From IMG/VR virus record IMGVR_UViG_3300047328_000028, positions 1 through 28,211 of that record: DNA of 28,211 bases; one strand, given 5' to 3'. Shown one piece after another: positions 8,070-13,867 of the stretch. This DNA is from a virus. The translations under genes were made by a program, and so were the position numbers. Under the pieces are notes generated by a model, which saw nothing but the letters and a program-made list of their open reading frames with translations, had not been told where the DNA came from and searched no databases. Within the stretch, counting starts at the first letter, position 1. Each line of letters starts with the position of its first letter.

Positions 8070-8342
8070 TTAAGCTTTCGCGCCCTTCGCCGGTTTTTTC
8101 TCGGGCGCAGCCGGCTCATCGGTCTTTAGCTGCTCATCGCGCGCCGCCAGAAACTCATCCAAATTATCCAATGTCAGCGGCGTTCCCACCACCACCGTTA
8201 GCAGCTTATCATTCAGCATCTGCTCAAAATGCTCACGGTCGAAATGATCGAGCGGAAATGCCTTCGAGCCGGTGATGAATTCCTTGCCTGCAAACCGGTG
8301 CGGAGACGCGGAGGCAACAACGATCTCTGGTTTCATAATCAT
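8070..8342 (-). CDS. FluMu gp35/HI1506-like protein
   Basis: This 90-residue protein lies between the major capsid gene and gp36, the place of gp35 in Mu. The core MKPEIVVASASPHRFAGKEF followed by FPLDHFDREHFEQMLNDKLL fits the N-terminal domain seen in Haemophilus FluMu-type proteins (a G/A-hydrophobic-R-AG motif followed by a helix and a short LTVVV strand). The end is lysine/alanine/proline rich (EKKPAKGAKA) and probably flexible. ATG is possible at 8342 or, two codons later, at 8336. It is preceded by a strong hairpin, so its expression may be lower than that of the capsid gene. The function in particles is not established. Confidence 0.7.
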   Translation of the reverse strand: MIMKPEIVVASASPHRFAGKEFITGSKAFPLDHFDREHFEQMLNDKLLTVVVGTPLTLDNLDEFLAARDEQLKTDEPAAPEKKPAKGAKA

Positions 8343-8361
8343 CCCATAAGGTTTTAGGTTT

Positions 8362-8391
8362 CATGCGCGGCCGGCTTTCCGGCCGCGCATG
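8362..8391. terminator. perfect 13-bp hairpin between capsid and gp35-like genes
   Basis: Bases 8362-8374 (CATGCGCGGCCGG) are the exact reverse complement of 8379-8391, leaving a 4-nt loop; on the transcribed minus strand the loop reads AAAG. It starts 26 nt after the capsid stop codon. No T-run follows in the direction of transcription (AAACCTAAAACC), so it is not a standard Rho-independent terminator. A 3' RNA-stabilising structure or partial attenuator that raises capsid over downstream expression is the likelier role. Confidence 0.6.
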
Positions 8392-8417
8392 CGTTCAGTC
8401 AGGCAGCCGTCGTCGGG

Positions 8418-9326
8418 TTAGACGATCCAGCGGTTCTCCACTGCCTTCGCCAGACCCTGGAATGAGTTCGGCGTCAGGTTGGAGGTCAGCAGCGGGTCGT
8501 AATCGCGCTCACAGTAGGCCCGCGCGGTCGGGTACAGGCTGGACGGCACCACCAGGTGCGTTGGCGTAATGCCCATCGGGCTGCCATCCGGGCGCTTCCA
8601 GGCGGCCATGGCGGCACGCGCCGCCAGCAGGTTTGCCTGGTTCAGCACCGCATCTGAGCGGTAGATCAGCTGGTAGAGCCCGTAACCGGCAGCGCACCGC
8701 CCATCGGTGCCCCACTGGAATTCATTCTTGTCGAACACGTTGGGGTCGGTCAGCGAGAATCGCGGAATAATCGCAAACGGCCGGCGCGTTTGAAAAATAA
8801 AGGGCTTCAAAACATGGCTGTTATCGATCAGGTACCAGCTCGGGTTGCCGCTGCCTGCCTGATAATTTGAAATCGTCGTCGTCGAAACGGTGTTTGGAAA
8901 CGCCATATGTGTGGTGGAGAAAAAATTCTGCCCATCCACCGCTAACTGCGCATTGCCATTTTTCAGCAGCGTGGCGATCAACTTGTCCGGGAGCACCGCG
9001 GCGTCCTGCCCCAACTGGCCGGCGGCCGGGCCGAGCAACGTATATTTATCATCCTCGATTTGCTCGCGCCGCACACCGATCGTTTCTTCAAACGTTTCGT
9101 TGGTGATCGAGAAGGTCTCAAGGCTGAGCGAATTGACCACACGCTCGCCGAGCCACCGGCGTAAACCGCCGAGCATATCAAGGCGTGGGTAAACCTCGGA
9201 ATCGCCGGTTGATTCAACCTCCAGCGAAAACAGCTTGTAGATGCTGGGCGCGGTGTAGAGCTGTTCATTGAACCGCGCATTGACCGAGTTATTGAGGGTC
9301 TGCAGATTTGGAAAGGAAATATCCAT
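8418..9326 (-). CDS. T: major capsid protein (Mu gpT-like)
   Basis: This 302-residue protein is nearly the same length as Mu T (about 305). It begins PNLQTLNNSVNARFNEQLYT and continues with the family-typical SIYKLFSLEVESTGDSEVYP, MLGGLRRWLGER and ETFSITNETFEETIGVRREQ (about 72-91). The latter matches the gpT pattern in which a long beta hairpin is followed by an E-D-D-K/T region. It also carries IYRSDAVLNQANLLAARAAM. The protein builds the icosahedral head shell. The gene follows protease/scaffold and a decoration-type gene and is followed by a perfect hairpin. The start ATG 9326 is 4 nt after the previous stop. Confidence 0.93.
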   Translation of the reverse strand: MDISFPNLQTLNNSVNARFNEQLYTAPSIYKLFSLEVESTGDSEVYPRLDMLGGLRRWLGERVVNSLSLETFSITNETFEETIGVRREQIEDDKYTLLGPAAGQLGQDAAVLPDKLIATLLKNGNAQLAVDGQNFFSTTHMAFPNTVSTTTISNYQAGSGNPSWYLIDNSHVLKPFIFQTRRPFAIIPRFSLTDPNVFDKNEFQWGTDGRCAAGYGLYQLIYRSDAVLNQANLLAARAAMAAWKRPDGSPMGITPTHLVVPSSLYPTARAYCERDYDPLLTSNLTPNSFQGLAKAVENRWIV

Positions 9327-9329
9327 CGA

Positions 9330-9761
9330 TTAATGCCCCGAAAGTTGAACGCAAGGCAGGCCGGACTGCTGATCGATCCCGATCAGATAGCCGACAATGC
9401 CGGTGAAGCCTGAGCCTGGCTGGGTCATCGTGAAGGTCCCGTCATCGGACGCATACACGGGCGAATTGATGTTGGCGGTGGTGGCGCCGGTGACATTCAC
9501 CATCACCTCATCGGTGAAGGCGGTGATAAGACCAGGCGCCGCACTCATCGCAGCACCGCCAGCATTATTGTAACCGCCCTGCGCCATGCCGACGAACTTG
9601 CCGGCCGAGCCGATGGTCTGGATGCGCCCCACATTGCCGGCCGCATTCACCAGTATCAGCGACCCGGTATAGATGACCTCGGCCGCCATGATGCCGTAGG
9701 CGAAGGCGTAGCCGCGCGGGTTGCCGCGCCGCGCGATGGTACTATTCCCGGTCAACGCCAT
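9330..9761 (-). CDS. capsid decoration/cement-like protein
   Basis: This 143-residue protein sits between protease/scaffold and capsid. It contains glycine-spaced strands: PRGYAFAYGIMAAEVIYTGS, LILVNAAGNVGRIQT, KFVGMAQGGYNNAG and VMVNVTGATTANINSPVYAS. The pattern (x-x-G-x-L-x-x-x-x-x-G, then F-x-G-x-A, then V-x-x-x-G-x-x-x-x-x-x-x-V-Y) is that of DUF2190-type capsid cement proteins, which clamp the outside of the shell. In Mu itself this slot is occupied only by Z and T, so this is an addition seen in some Mu relatives. The start ATG overlaps the stop of the protease gene (TAATG). Without an alignment the decoration role is inferred from pattern and position. Confidence 0.65.
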   Translation of the reverse strand: MALTGNSTIARRGNPRGYAFAYGIMAAEVIYTGSLILVNAAGNVGRIQTIGSAGKFVGMAQGGYNNAGGAAMSAAPGLITAFTDEVMVNVTGATTANINSPVYASDDGTFTMTQPGSGFTGIVGYLIGIDQQSGLPCVQLSGH

Positions 9762-10267
9762 TACGCGGCACTCCCTTCAGTGGTGGCAGCCTTTTTCTTG
9801 GCCGCCATATATTGCTCTTTCGTGATCCCCATCTTCTTGATGATCGCCTCGTCGGCCGCGCTCATCATCTCCGTGTCCGTTTCCGGCTCGGACTCATGGC
9901 GGGTGGTGCGGGTGCCGCGGGCGGCGTGGATGCTCGGCAGCCCGTTCACAATCGTCTCGGTGCCGGCGGCATCCGCCACATGCATCGCGATGAACTGCGC
10001 GCGCGATGATACCAAAGGCTTGCCGGCCTTGATCGCGGCGTCGATGAAGGCGGTGGCCTTCTCGGTCTTGGTCTGAGCCTCCATCGTGTCGATCCGCGTC
10101 TGCAGCGCCACAACGGTCTCGGCCGGCACGGTCACCTTCCTCAGCTGCTCCAGCTCGGCTTTCAGCCGGGCACTGTCCGCCACCGCCGTTTGCAGCGCGG
10201 TCAGCACGGCTTCGTCTTCCACGGTCCCGGCAATGCCGAGCGCCGTGCAAATCGCTAATTTGTCCAT
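9761..10267 (-). CDS. Z: nested scaffold protein from internal start (Mu gpZ-like)
   Basis: Within the protease gene an in-frame ATG at 10267 (beginning MDKLAICTALGIAGTVEDEA) has a GAGGG site five nt upstream, a better ribosome site than that of the full-length gene. It would produce a 168-residue protein covering only the helical scaffold half, with ALQTAVADSARLKAELEQLR heptads. In Mu the scaffold Z is made exactly this way from the 3' part of I. I therefore list it as a separate product sharing the same stop. The protein would fill the prohead during assembly and be removed by the protease. Expression from this start is inferred. Confidence 0.6.
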   Translation of the reverse strand: MDKLAICTALGIAGTVEDEAVLTALQTAVADSARLKAELEQLRKVTVPAETVVALQTRIDTMEAQTKTEKATAFIDAAIKAGKPLVSSRAQFIAMHVADAAGTETIVNGLPSIHAARGTRTTRHESEPETDTEMMSAADEAIIKKMGITKEQYMAAKKKAATTEGSAA

Positions 10268-10720
10268 ATGTCCCTCAGGTTTGGCCGAGTGCATCGTCTG
10301 CAGCTGGGTCAGGTTTGGATTGTTGGTGAGTGCGGCGCTTTTTATCAGCACAACGGTGCCGTCTTTCGTGTGCGTAAAAACCGGGCTGATGCCCTTGTAG
10401 GATTTATCGGTCATCAAAGCCTGGCCGGCGGCGTTCCACTCAACCCGCCCCCAGATGCCGTCATCGCGGGCTTGCATGCCCACAATCCAGCCGCGCGCCG
10501 GCGATGCCCCGCCAACCGTTGCGGCCAGCTGGGTGGAATGGTTTTCATCCAACGGCAGCTTGCCCGCCGCCATCGATGCCTCGATCACTTTCGCCGGGTT
10601 CACCAGCTTGTACGGCCCGCGCCCGTCCACGCCCTTAAAAGTACCGGCCGGCATTAAATGCACCCATTCGGGTACATCACCGCCGGCCGGCAACATCAGG
10701 GTATGGGAGGAAACGTCCAT
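9761..10720 (-). CDS. I: prohead protease with C-terminal scaffold (Mu gpI-like)
   Basis: From ATG 10720 the protein has 319 residues. The N-terminal half matches the Mu I protease: PEWVHLMPAGTFKGVDGRGP near 17-36, then LPLDENHSTQL with the likely catalytic His at 61, GASPARGWIVGM, GIWGRVEWNAAGQALM and YKGISPVF (Ser at 112). It is expected to cleave scaffold and itself during head maturation. After about residue 150 the protein changes to a helical, charged scaffold region with coiled-coil character. An in-frame GTG at 10756 would add 12 residues, but it abuts the palindrome at 10757. The same arrangement (GTG at the palindrome, ATG 36 nt on) recurs at lysozyme, so I prefer the ATG. There is no Shine-Dalgarno site before it. 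Confidence 0.88.
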   Translation of the reverse strand: MDVSSHTLMLPAGGDVPEWVHLMPAGTFKGVDGRGPYKLVNPAKVIEASMAAGKLPLDENHSTQLAATVGGASPARGWIVGMQARDDGIWGRVEWNAAGQALMTDKSYKGISPVFTHTKDGTVVLIKSAALTNNPNLTQLQTMHSAKPEGHMDKLAICTALGIAGTVEDEAVLTALQTAVADSARLKAELEQLRKVTVPAETVVALQTRIDTMEAQTKTEKATAFIDAAIKAGKPLVSSRAQFIAMHVADAAGTETIVNGLPSIHAARGTRTTRHESEPETDTEMMSAADEAIIKKMGITKEQYMAAKKKAATTEGSAA

Positions 10721-10756
10721 GGCCAGGACAATGCCGGGCAGCACAACCACCCGCAC

Positions 10757-10772
10757 GCTAAACTAGTTTAGC
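10757..10772. promoter_or_regulatory. late-activator operator upstream of protease gene (PI-like)
   Basis: GCTAAACTAGTTTAGC is a perfect 16-bp palindrome. It lies exactly 36 nt upstream of ATG 10720, the same spacing as the copy before lysozyme. A CATTGT at 10728-10733 (minus strand) could be a weak -10 element, placing the dyad centre about 34 bp further upstream, where Mu C binds relative to its promoters. No good -35 is visible. Mu has its late promoter PI at this gene. Confidence 0.7.
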
Positions 10773-10984
10773 GGCACGGCATGGTTGCGGCGTGAATGGC
10801 GGTGGGGTGCGCCCACGATAGCCCCGCCAGGGCGCGCCAGGAAGCCTTAAACCGCACCCACGTAAAAAACGACCTAGGAAGGCCGTACAGGGCATACATG
10901 CCTAAGCTGGGCAGTTATAGCGAACTTGGGTTATAATATGCCTTAAGGCTTGTCAGTTTTTGATTTAGGGGCTGATGAAATGGG
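10773..10984. promoter_or_regulatory. intergenic control region with several repeats
   Basis: This non-coding stretch, the longest in the window (with the palindrome, 228 nt), separates the XRE gene from the protease gene. It is more AT-rich than its surroundings at 10860-10985. It holds a direct repeat GTTATA at 10914-10919 and 10930-10935 (16 nt apart), the palindrome GCCTTAAGGC (10940-10949), GGCATACATGCC (10891-10902) and a third GCCTTAA near 10845. A minus-strand CTGACA lies 15 nt from TATAAC, too short for a good sigma-70 promoter. These may be binding sites for the XRE protein encoded next door; that is inference. Confidence 0.4.
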
Positions 10985-11530
10985 TCACAGATCGCCGTAA
11001 AATAATTTGCGGCCGGCGGCGAGGTTTTGGAAAAATTGTGCCTCGGCCCTCTCCTCTGGCGTCATCTTAGCCAACCTTCGCTTTTCAGCCAAAGCAATCT
11101 GGGCCGCATCCGGCACTCGCCCGCCCAATGGGTGCGTCAATTTTACATCTGTTTGTCGGGTATCATTTACTTTATGTTGTGCATGGCGAAGCGCAGCTTC
11201 TTCGACGGACAGGAATATACCCGGATAGCCGGCGCAAGGCGTAAGCGCGTCAAGATCAACATCAAACCCATTCATCCCCAGCAAATATTCAACCGGTACA
11301 CCCAAAGCGTAGGCGATTCGACGCAAAGCATTCTCGTTGGGCAGTGTACGGCCGCGCTCCCATTTCACCACCGAAGGCTGCGAACATTCCGCCCACCGCG
11401 CTAGATCGATTTGGCTAATCCGCCGCGCCACCCGAACGGCCTTAAGGCGGCGCGCTATCTCCTGCGCTTTCGCGATGGGGATTTTCACCCCATCGCGAAA
11501 AGCCGAAGTCTTTCGGTAGGCAAGATGCAT
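10985..11530 (-). CDS. XRE-family helix-turn-helix regulator
   Basis: This 181-residue protein has a clear Cro/CI-type DNA-binding domain at about residues 25-85: ARRLKAVRVARRISQIDLAR, then WAECSQPSVVKWERGRTLPN and NALRRIAYALGVPVEYLLG. The rest (90-181) is a charged region without a recognised effector or oligomerisation domain; it ends with PEERAEAQFFQNLAAGRKLF. The repressor of Mu-like phages normally sits beyond gene A, so this gene between G and I is not in the repressor position. It lies next to an intergenic region with several repeats upstream of the head operon. It may tune late transcription, or be cargo. It starts at ATG 11530, overlapping the previous stop (TAATG). Confidence 0.85.
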   Translation of the reverse strand: MHLAYRKTSAFRDGVKIPIAKAQEIARRLKAVRVARRISQIDLARWAECSQPSVVKWERGRTLPNENALRRIAYALGVPVEYLLGMNGFDVDLDALTPCAGYPGIFLSVEEAALRHAQHKVNDTRQTDVKLTHPLGGRVPDAAQIALAEKRRLAKMTPEERAEAQFFQNLAAGRKLFYGDL

Positions 11531-11778
11531 TAATTCACCCTCCTCTCAACGGCGGCGCGGGCGATGTTTTGCGCGCCCACGGCATCGTCGATCGCGTCGA
11601 ACACCTCGGCGCATTCATTCAGCACCAGCGTCAACCCAAAAATCCCGGCTTCCGTCAGCTCAAGAAATTCGCCCCGGCCGGAAGCGCCAAACAAATCAAC
11701 CAGCATCTTAAGCTTGGCGCTGGCCTGCGCCACAGTCGTCTGGTCAACCTGGGTCTCGTCATTCGTAATTTTCGGCAT
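11530..11778 (-). CDS. small hypothetical acidic protein
   Basis: An 82-residue protein starts at ATG 11778, with GTGAG 8 nt upstream; the frame is open further upstream, but that part looks like non-coding sequence after G. It contains VAQASAKLKMLVDLFGASGR and FLELTEAGIFGLTLVLNECA, two amphipathic helices, the latter with an acidic end, EVFDAIDDAVGAQNI. I do not recognise a family. It is coupled to the XRE gene by a TAATG overlap, so the two form a small unit inserted between G and I relative to Mu. The helical, four-helix-like character and the pairing with a regulator suggest a regulatory partner, with low certainty. Confidence 0.65.
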   Translation of the reverse strand: MPKITNDETQVDQTTVAQASAKLKMLVDLFGASGRGEFLELTEAGIFGLTLVLNECAEVFDAIDDAVGAQNIARAAVERRVN

Positions 11779-11859
11779 TTTATATCTCACTTTGCTTTTG
11801 AAGGCATGGTTCCGCGCGACAACCGCGCGAAGCCGGGAGTTCAAAACTGCAAGTGGCAA

Positions 11860-12375
11860 TTATCCGGTGATCAGCCGCGCCATGAAATCGGTGGTCAGCG
11901 CGATGATCTCCTCGGCATCCTCGGCGCTGATGCCAAGATACGGCCGCGCCGGTACGGTGACGGATTGCACCACCATCTCCCTCACCCCGCCCAGCCCCAG
12001 TTTGAAGTACAGCGCCCGCGCATTCTTCGGCACGATGGTGGCGCCGAACTGGTGCACGGCGGCATAGATCATCGGGCTGCCCCAGCGCACCACGGAAGCA
12101 CCGGTGCGAAAATTCATGCTTCGCTGCAGCGTGCCAGAGAGTGTGAGGATATTATAGCCACCGCCCTTAAGGCTCGCATAGGCCGGGTTTAACGCCGCCC
12201 ACGGGATGCCATCAGGCGCGGTTTCGCTTTGGAAGCGCCTTTGCGTGCTGGCCACGCCATATTCGCCGATCTGCCGCAGCAGCGGCCCATCCTCGCCCAG
12301 CCCCAGCTCCAGCCGGTCCAACGCGCCAAGTATCGCCGCGTCGTCGAACGTGACTTCCCAGGCAGCGCCGGTCAT
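11860..12375 (-). CDS. G: virion morphogenesis protein (Mu gpG-like)
   Basis: A 171-residue member of the phage virion morphogenesis family (Mu G). Signature parts are LLRQIGEYGVASTQRRFQSE at 31-50, the DGIPWAALNPAYASLK segment, LTLSGTLQRSM, then MIYAAVHQFGATIVPKNARAL and a final ARPYLGISAEDAEEI. The Y-A-x-x-H-Q-F-G and R-P-(Y/F)-L-G-(I/L) motifs are the best-known features of this family. In Mu, G is needed for joining heads and tails. The start ATG at 12375 overlaps the stop of a possible 33-codon frame (ATGA). Position after F and before I matches Mu. Confidence 0.92.
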   Translation of the reverse strand: MTGAAWEVTFDDAAILGALDRLELGLGEDGPLLRQIGEYGVASTQRRFQSETAPDGIPWAALNPAYASLKGGGYNILTLSGTLQRSMNFRTGASVVRWGSPMIYAAVHQFGATIVPKNARALYFKLGLGGVREMVVQSVTVPARPYLGISAEDAEEIIALTTDFMARLITG

Positions 12376-12473
12376 TCTATAAAGCTTCCGGGTGCGGTGT
12401 GAGAACGGCGATATTCAGCACACCGCGGGCCGTAGCAATACGTGCCGATTATGGGGTTTCTTGCTGGCCCCAT
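12372..12473 (-). CDS. possible 33-residue micro-ORF with two inverted repeats
   Basis: The 106 nt between F and G hold a 33-codon frame (ATG 12473, TGA 12372-12374 overlapping the G start as ATGA) encoding a Cys/Arg/Tyr-rich peptide with TYCYGPRCAEYRRSHT. No ribosome site is seen. The same DNA contains an 8-bp inverted repeat, GCGGTGTG at 12394-12401 and CACACCGC at 12419-12426, and ATGGGG/CCCCAT at 12451-12456 and 12468-12473. The overlap favours a translated leader for G; the repeats favour an RNA structure. Either is uncertain. Confidence 0.3.
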   Translation of the reverse strand: MGPARNPIIGTYCYGPRCAEYRRSHTAPGSFIE

Positions 12474-12481
12474 CACCGCAC

Positions 12482-13654
12482 TCATTTCCCCAGCCTTTTG
12501 ATCAAAGCCGCCACGCCGCCCGCCAGGGCCTGGCGCTTCTGATATTTTTTCAACGTCCGCAGCCGCGCCGCATGAAACGTTTTTACAAACAGCTCATCGC
12601 CATCAACATTCTTCAAAATCACCGAGGCAACGATATGTCCCGCCAGGCCGACCAGCCTGATGTGGCGCTCACCCTCATCATAGATCGCGAACGGGTGTTT
12701 TATCAGCTGGTCAAGACCCTCGTAATTCTTAACCGTTAATTCCGGGTGCCGCTTGTTCTGTTTCACCAGCGTGTCTTTTGACAGCAGCGCAATCTTGGTT
12801 TTGGCCCCCAGCAGCTTCATGGCCTGGTCGTTCAACGTCCCCACCTGCACCGCGCCGCTGGGTGCGCTCATGAATTTCTGCAACGCCGCCGGCGGCACGG
12901 CCGTCGCACCTGGCTGCGCCAGCACCGGCGGCGCCGCGCCGATCGGCTTGACCCTCGGTGCGCTCACCGGCGCTTTCGCCCAGGCCCGCCCTGGGTTGCC
13001 AACAAAGCCGGGGTCAACGCCGGCCGGGTATTTCGTCACCACACCGGTCGTGCGGTCCTTGTATTCCTGCCATTGCAGCTGCGGGCTGTCGCAAAGCCGT
13101 TTGCCTTGCCGCGCGATCAGACGCTCGTTGGTGGAAATCACAATGCAATGGCAGCCCCAGCCGTTCGGCGGGTAGCAGGTGGCCCAGAACGGGTCATCGG
13201 CCCGCAGCACCATGCCGCTCCACGCCACATGCTGCAGCCTGGGGTTCGGGCAGTTCACATGCACATATTCCCAGTAAGGGTAGGCCGCCAGCACATCCGG
13301 GTCGGTCATCTGCGCGTAGCGGCCGGCGGCAAAAGCGGTGGCCAGGTTGGTGTTGTATATAATCTTCGCGCGCCATTCGGCTTTGCCGGTGTGGCTCCAG
13401 CCGTGTTTTTTCACGATCGCGTCGAAGTCCTTGCGGAATTCGCCAAAGCTGGTGCCCTGCGAGATCGCCTTGTCCACCGCACCCCGGAAATCTTTGATCA
13501 GCGCCTCTTTCGTCGCACCCGCCACCGCGAAGCTGCGCGTATGCGCGTCATCCATCACCGTGGTCCAGTGCGCGGAGGGCATTTCGGTTTTCTGCCGGAA
13601 GTAATCCACCGCCTCGGTGAACGGCAGATTCACGGCACTGGCGGTATCGGCCAT
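12482..13654 (-). CDS. F: Mu gpF-like minor head protein with C-terminal PBECR2-like nuclease domain
   Basis: This 390-residue protein has two parts. Residues 10-180 are the Mu F head morphogenesis domain: AVDYFRQKTEMPSAHWTTV, a helical FRKDFDAIVKKHGW, RAKIIYNTNLATAFAAGRYA, and the cysteine-rich end ATCYPPNGWGCHC. After a Pro/Ala linker (225-262), residues 270-378 hold ALLSKDTLVKQNKRHPEL, then VASVILKNVDGDELFVKTFH, which fits the PBECR2 family, a Barnase/EndoU/colicin-type nuclease fold found at the C-terminus of many phage F proteins. Such domains are thought to be delivered with or processed in the virion. The ATG has a GAGGA site six nt upstream. The head role is secure; nuclease activity is unproven. 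Confidence 0.9.
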   Translation of the reverse strand: MADTASAVNLPFTEAVDYFRQKTEMPSAHWTTVMDDAHTRSFAVAGATKEALIKDFRGAVDKAISQGTSFGEFRKDFDAIVKKHGWSHTGKAEWRAKIIYNTNLATAFAAGRYAQMTDPDVLAAYPYWEYVHVNCPNPRLQHVAWSGMVLRADDPFWATCYPPNGWGCHCIVISTNERLIARQGKRLCDSPQLQWQEYKDRTTGVVTKYPAGVDPGFVGNPGRAWAKAPVSAPRVKPIGAAPPVLAQPGATAVPPAALQKFMSAPSGAVQVGTLNDQAMKLLGAKTKIALLSKDTLVKQNKRHPELTVKNYEGLDQLIKHPFAIYDEGERHIRLVGLAGHIVASVILKNVDGDELFVKTFHAARLRTLKKYQKRQALAGGVAALIKRLGK

Positions 13655-13657
13655 GAT

Positions 13658-13849
13658 TTATCCTCGCGCCAGCTCAACGGCCTTTTTGCAGGCTATGAGC
13701 TGCGCCAAATACCGTTCAGCGTAAAACCGCTCCTCGATCTTTTGACTCCAATCCAGAGTGGACAACCGGCTCTGCACTTTTAGAATTTCCTCTCCGAGCA
13801 ATCGCGGCAAGCAGCCGGAATCCCAGTCAGTGACTCTAATCGCAATCAT
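13658..13849 (-). CDS. small hypothetical protein between portal and F
   Basis: A 63-residue protein begins at ATG 13849, with GCAGG nearby upstream; a GTG at 13864 would add five residues. The sequence IAIRVTDWDSGCLPRLLGEE is followed by a basic helix, KVQSRLSTLDWSQKIEERFY and AERYLAQLIACKKAVELARG. No family is recognised. The tight fit between portal stop (13868) and F start (13654) supports it as a coding gene. The C-terminal half is predicted helical. Its local base composition is a little more AT-rich than the neighbouring genes. Confidence 0.6.
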   Translation of the reverse strand: MIAIRVTDWDSGCLPRLLGEEILKVQSRLSTLDWSQKIEERFYAERYLAQLIACKKAVELARG

Positions 13850-13867
13850 CGCTGGCCTGCCCACAGC

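Noticed and set aside
8362-8391. Rho-independent terminator in the strict sense
   Set aside because: No T-run follows the hairpin in the direction of transcription, and the downstream genes belong to the same operon.
10932-10937. TATAAT on the plus strand as a promoter
   Set aside because: No -35 at a suitable distance and no plus-strand gene downstream of it.
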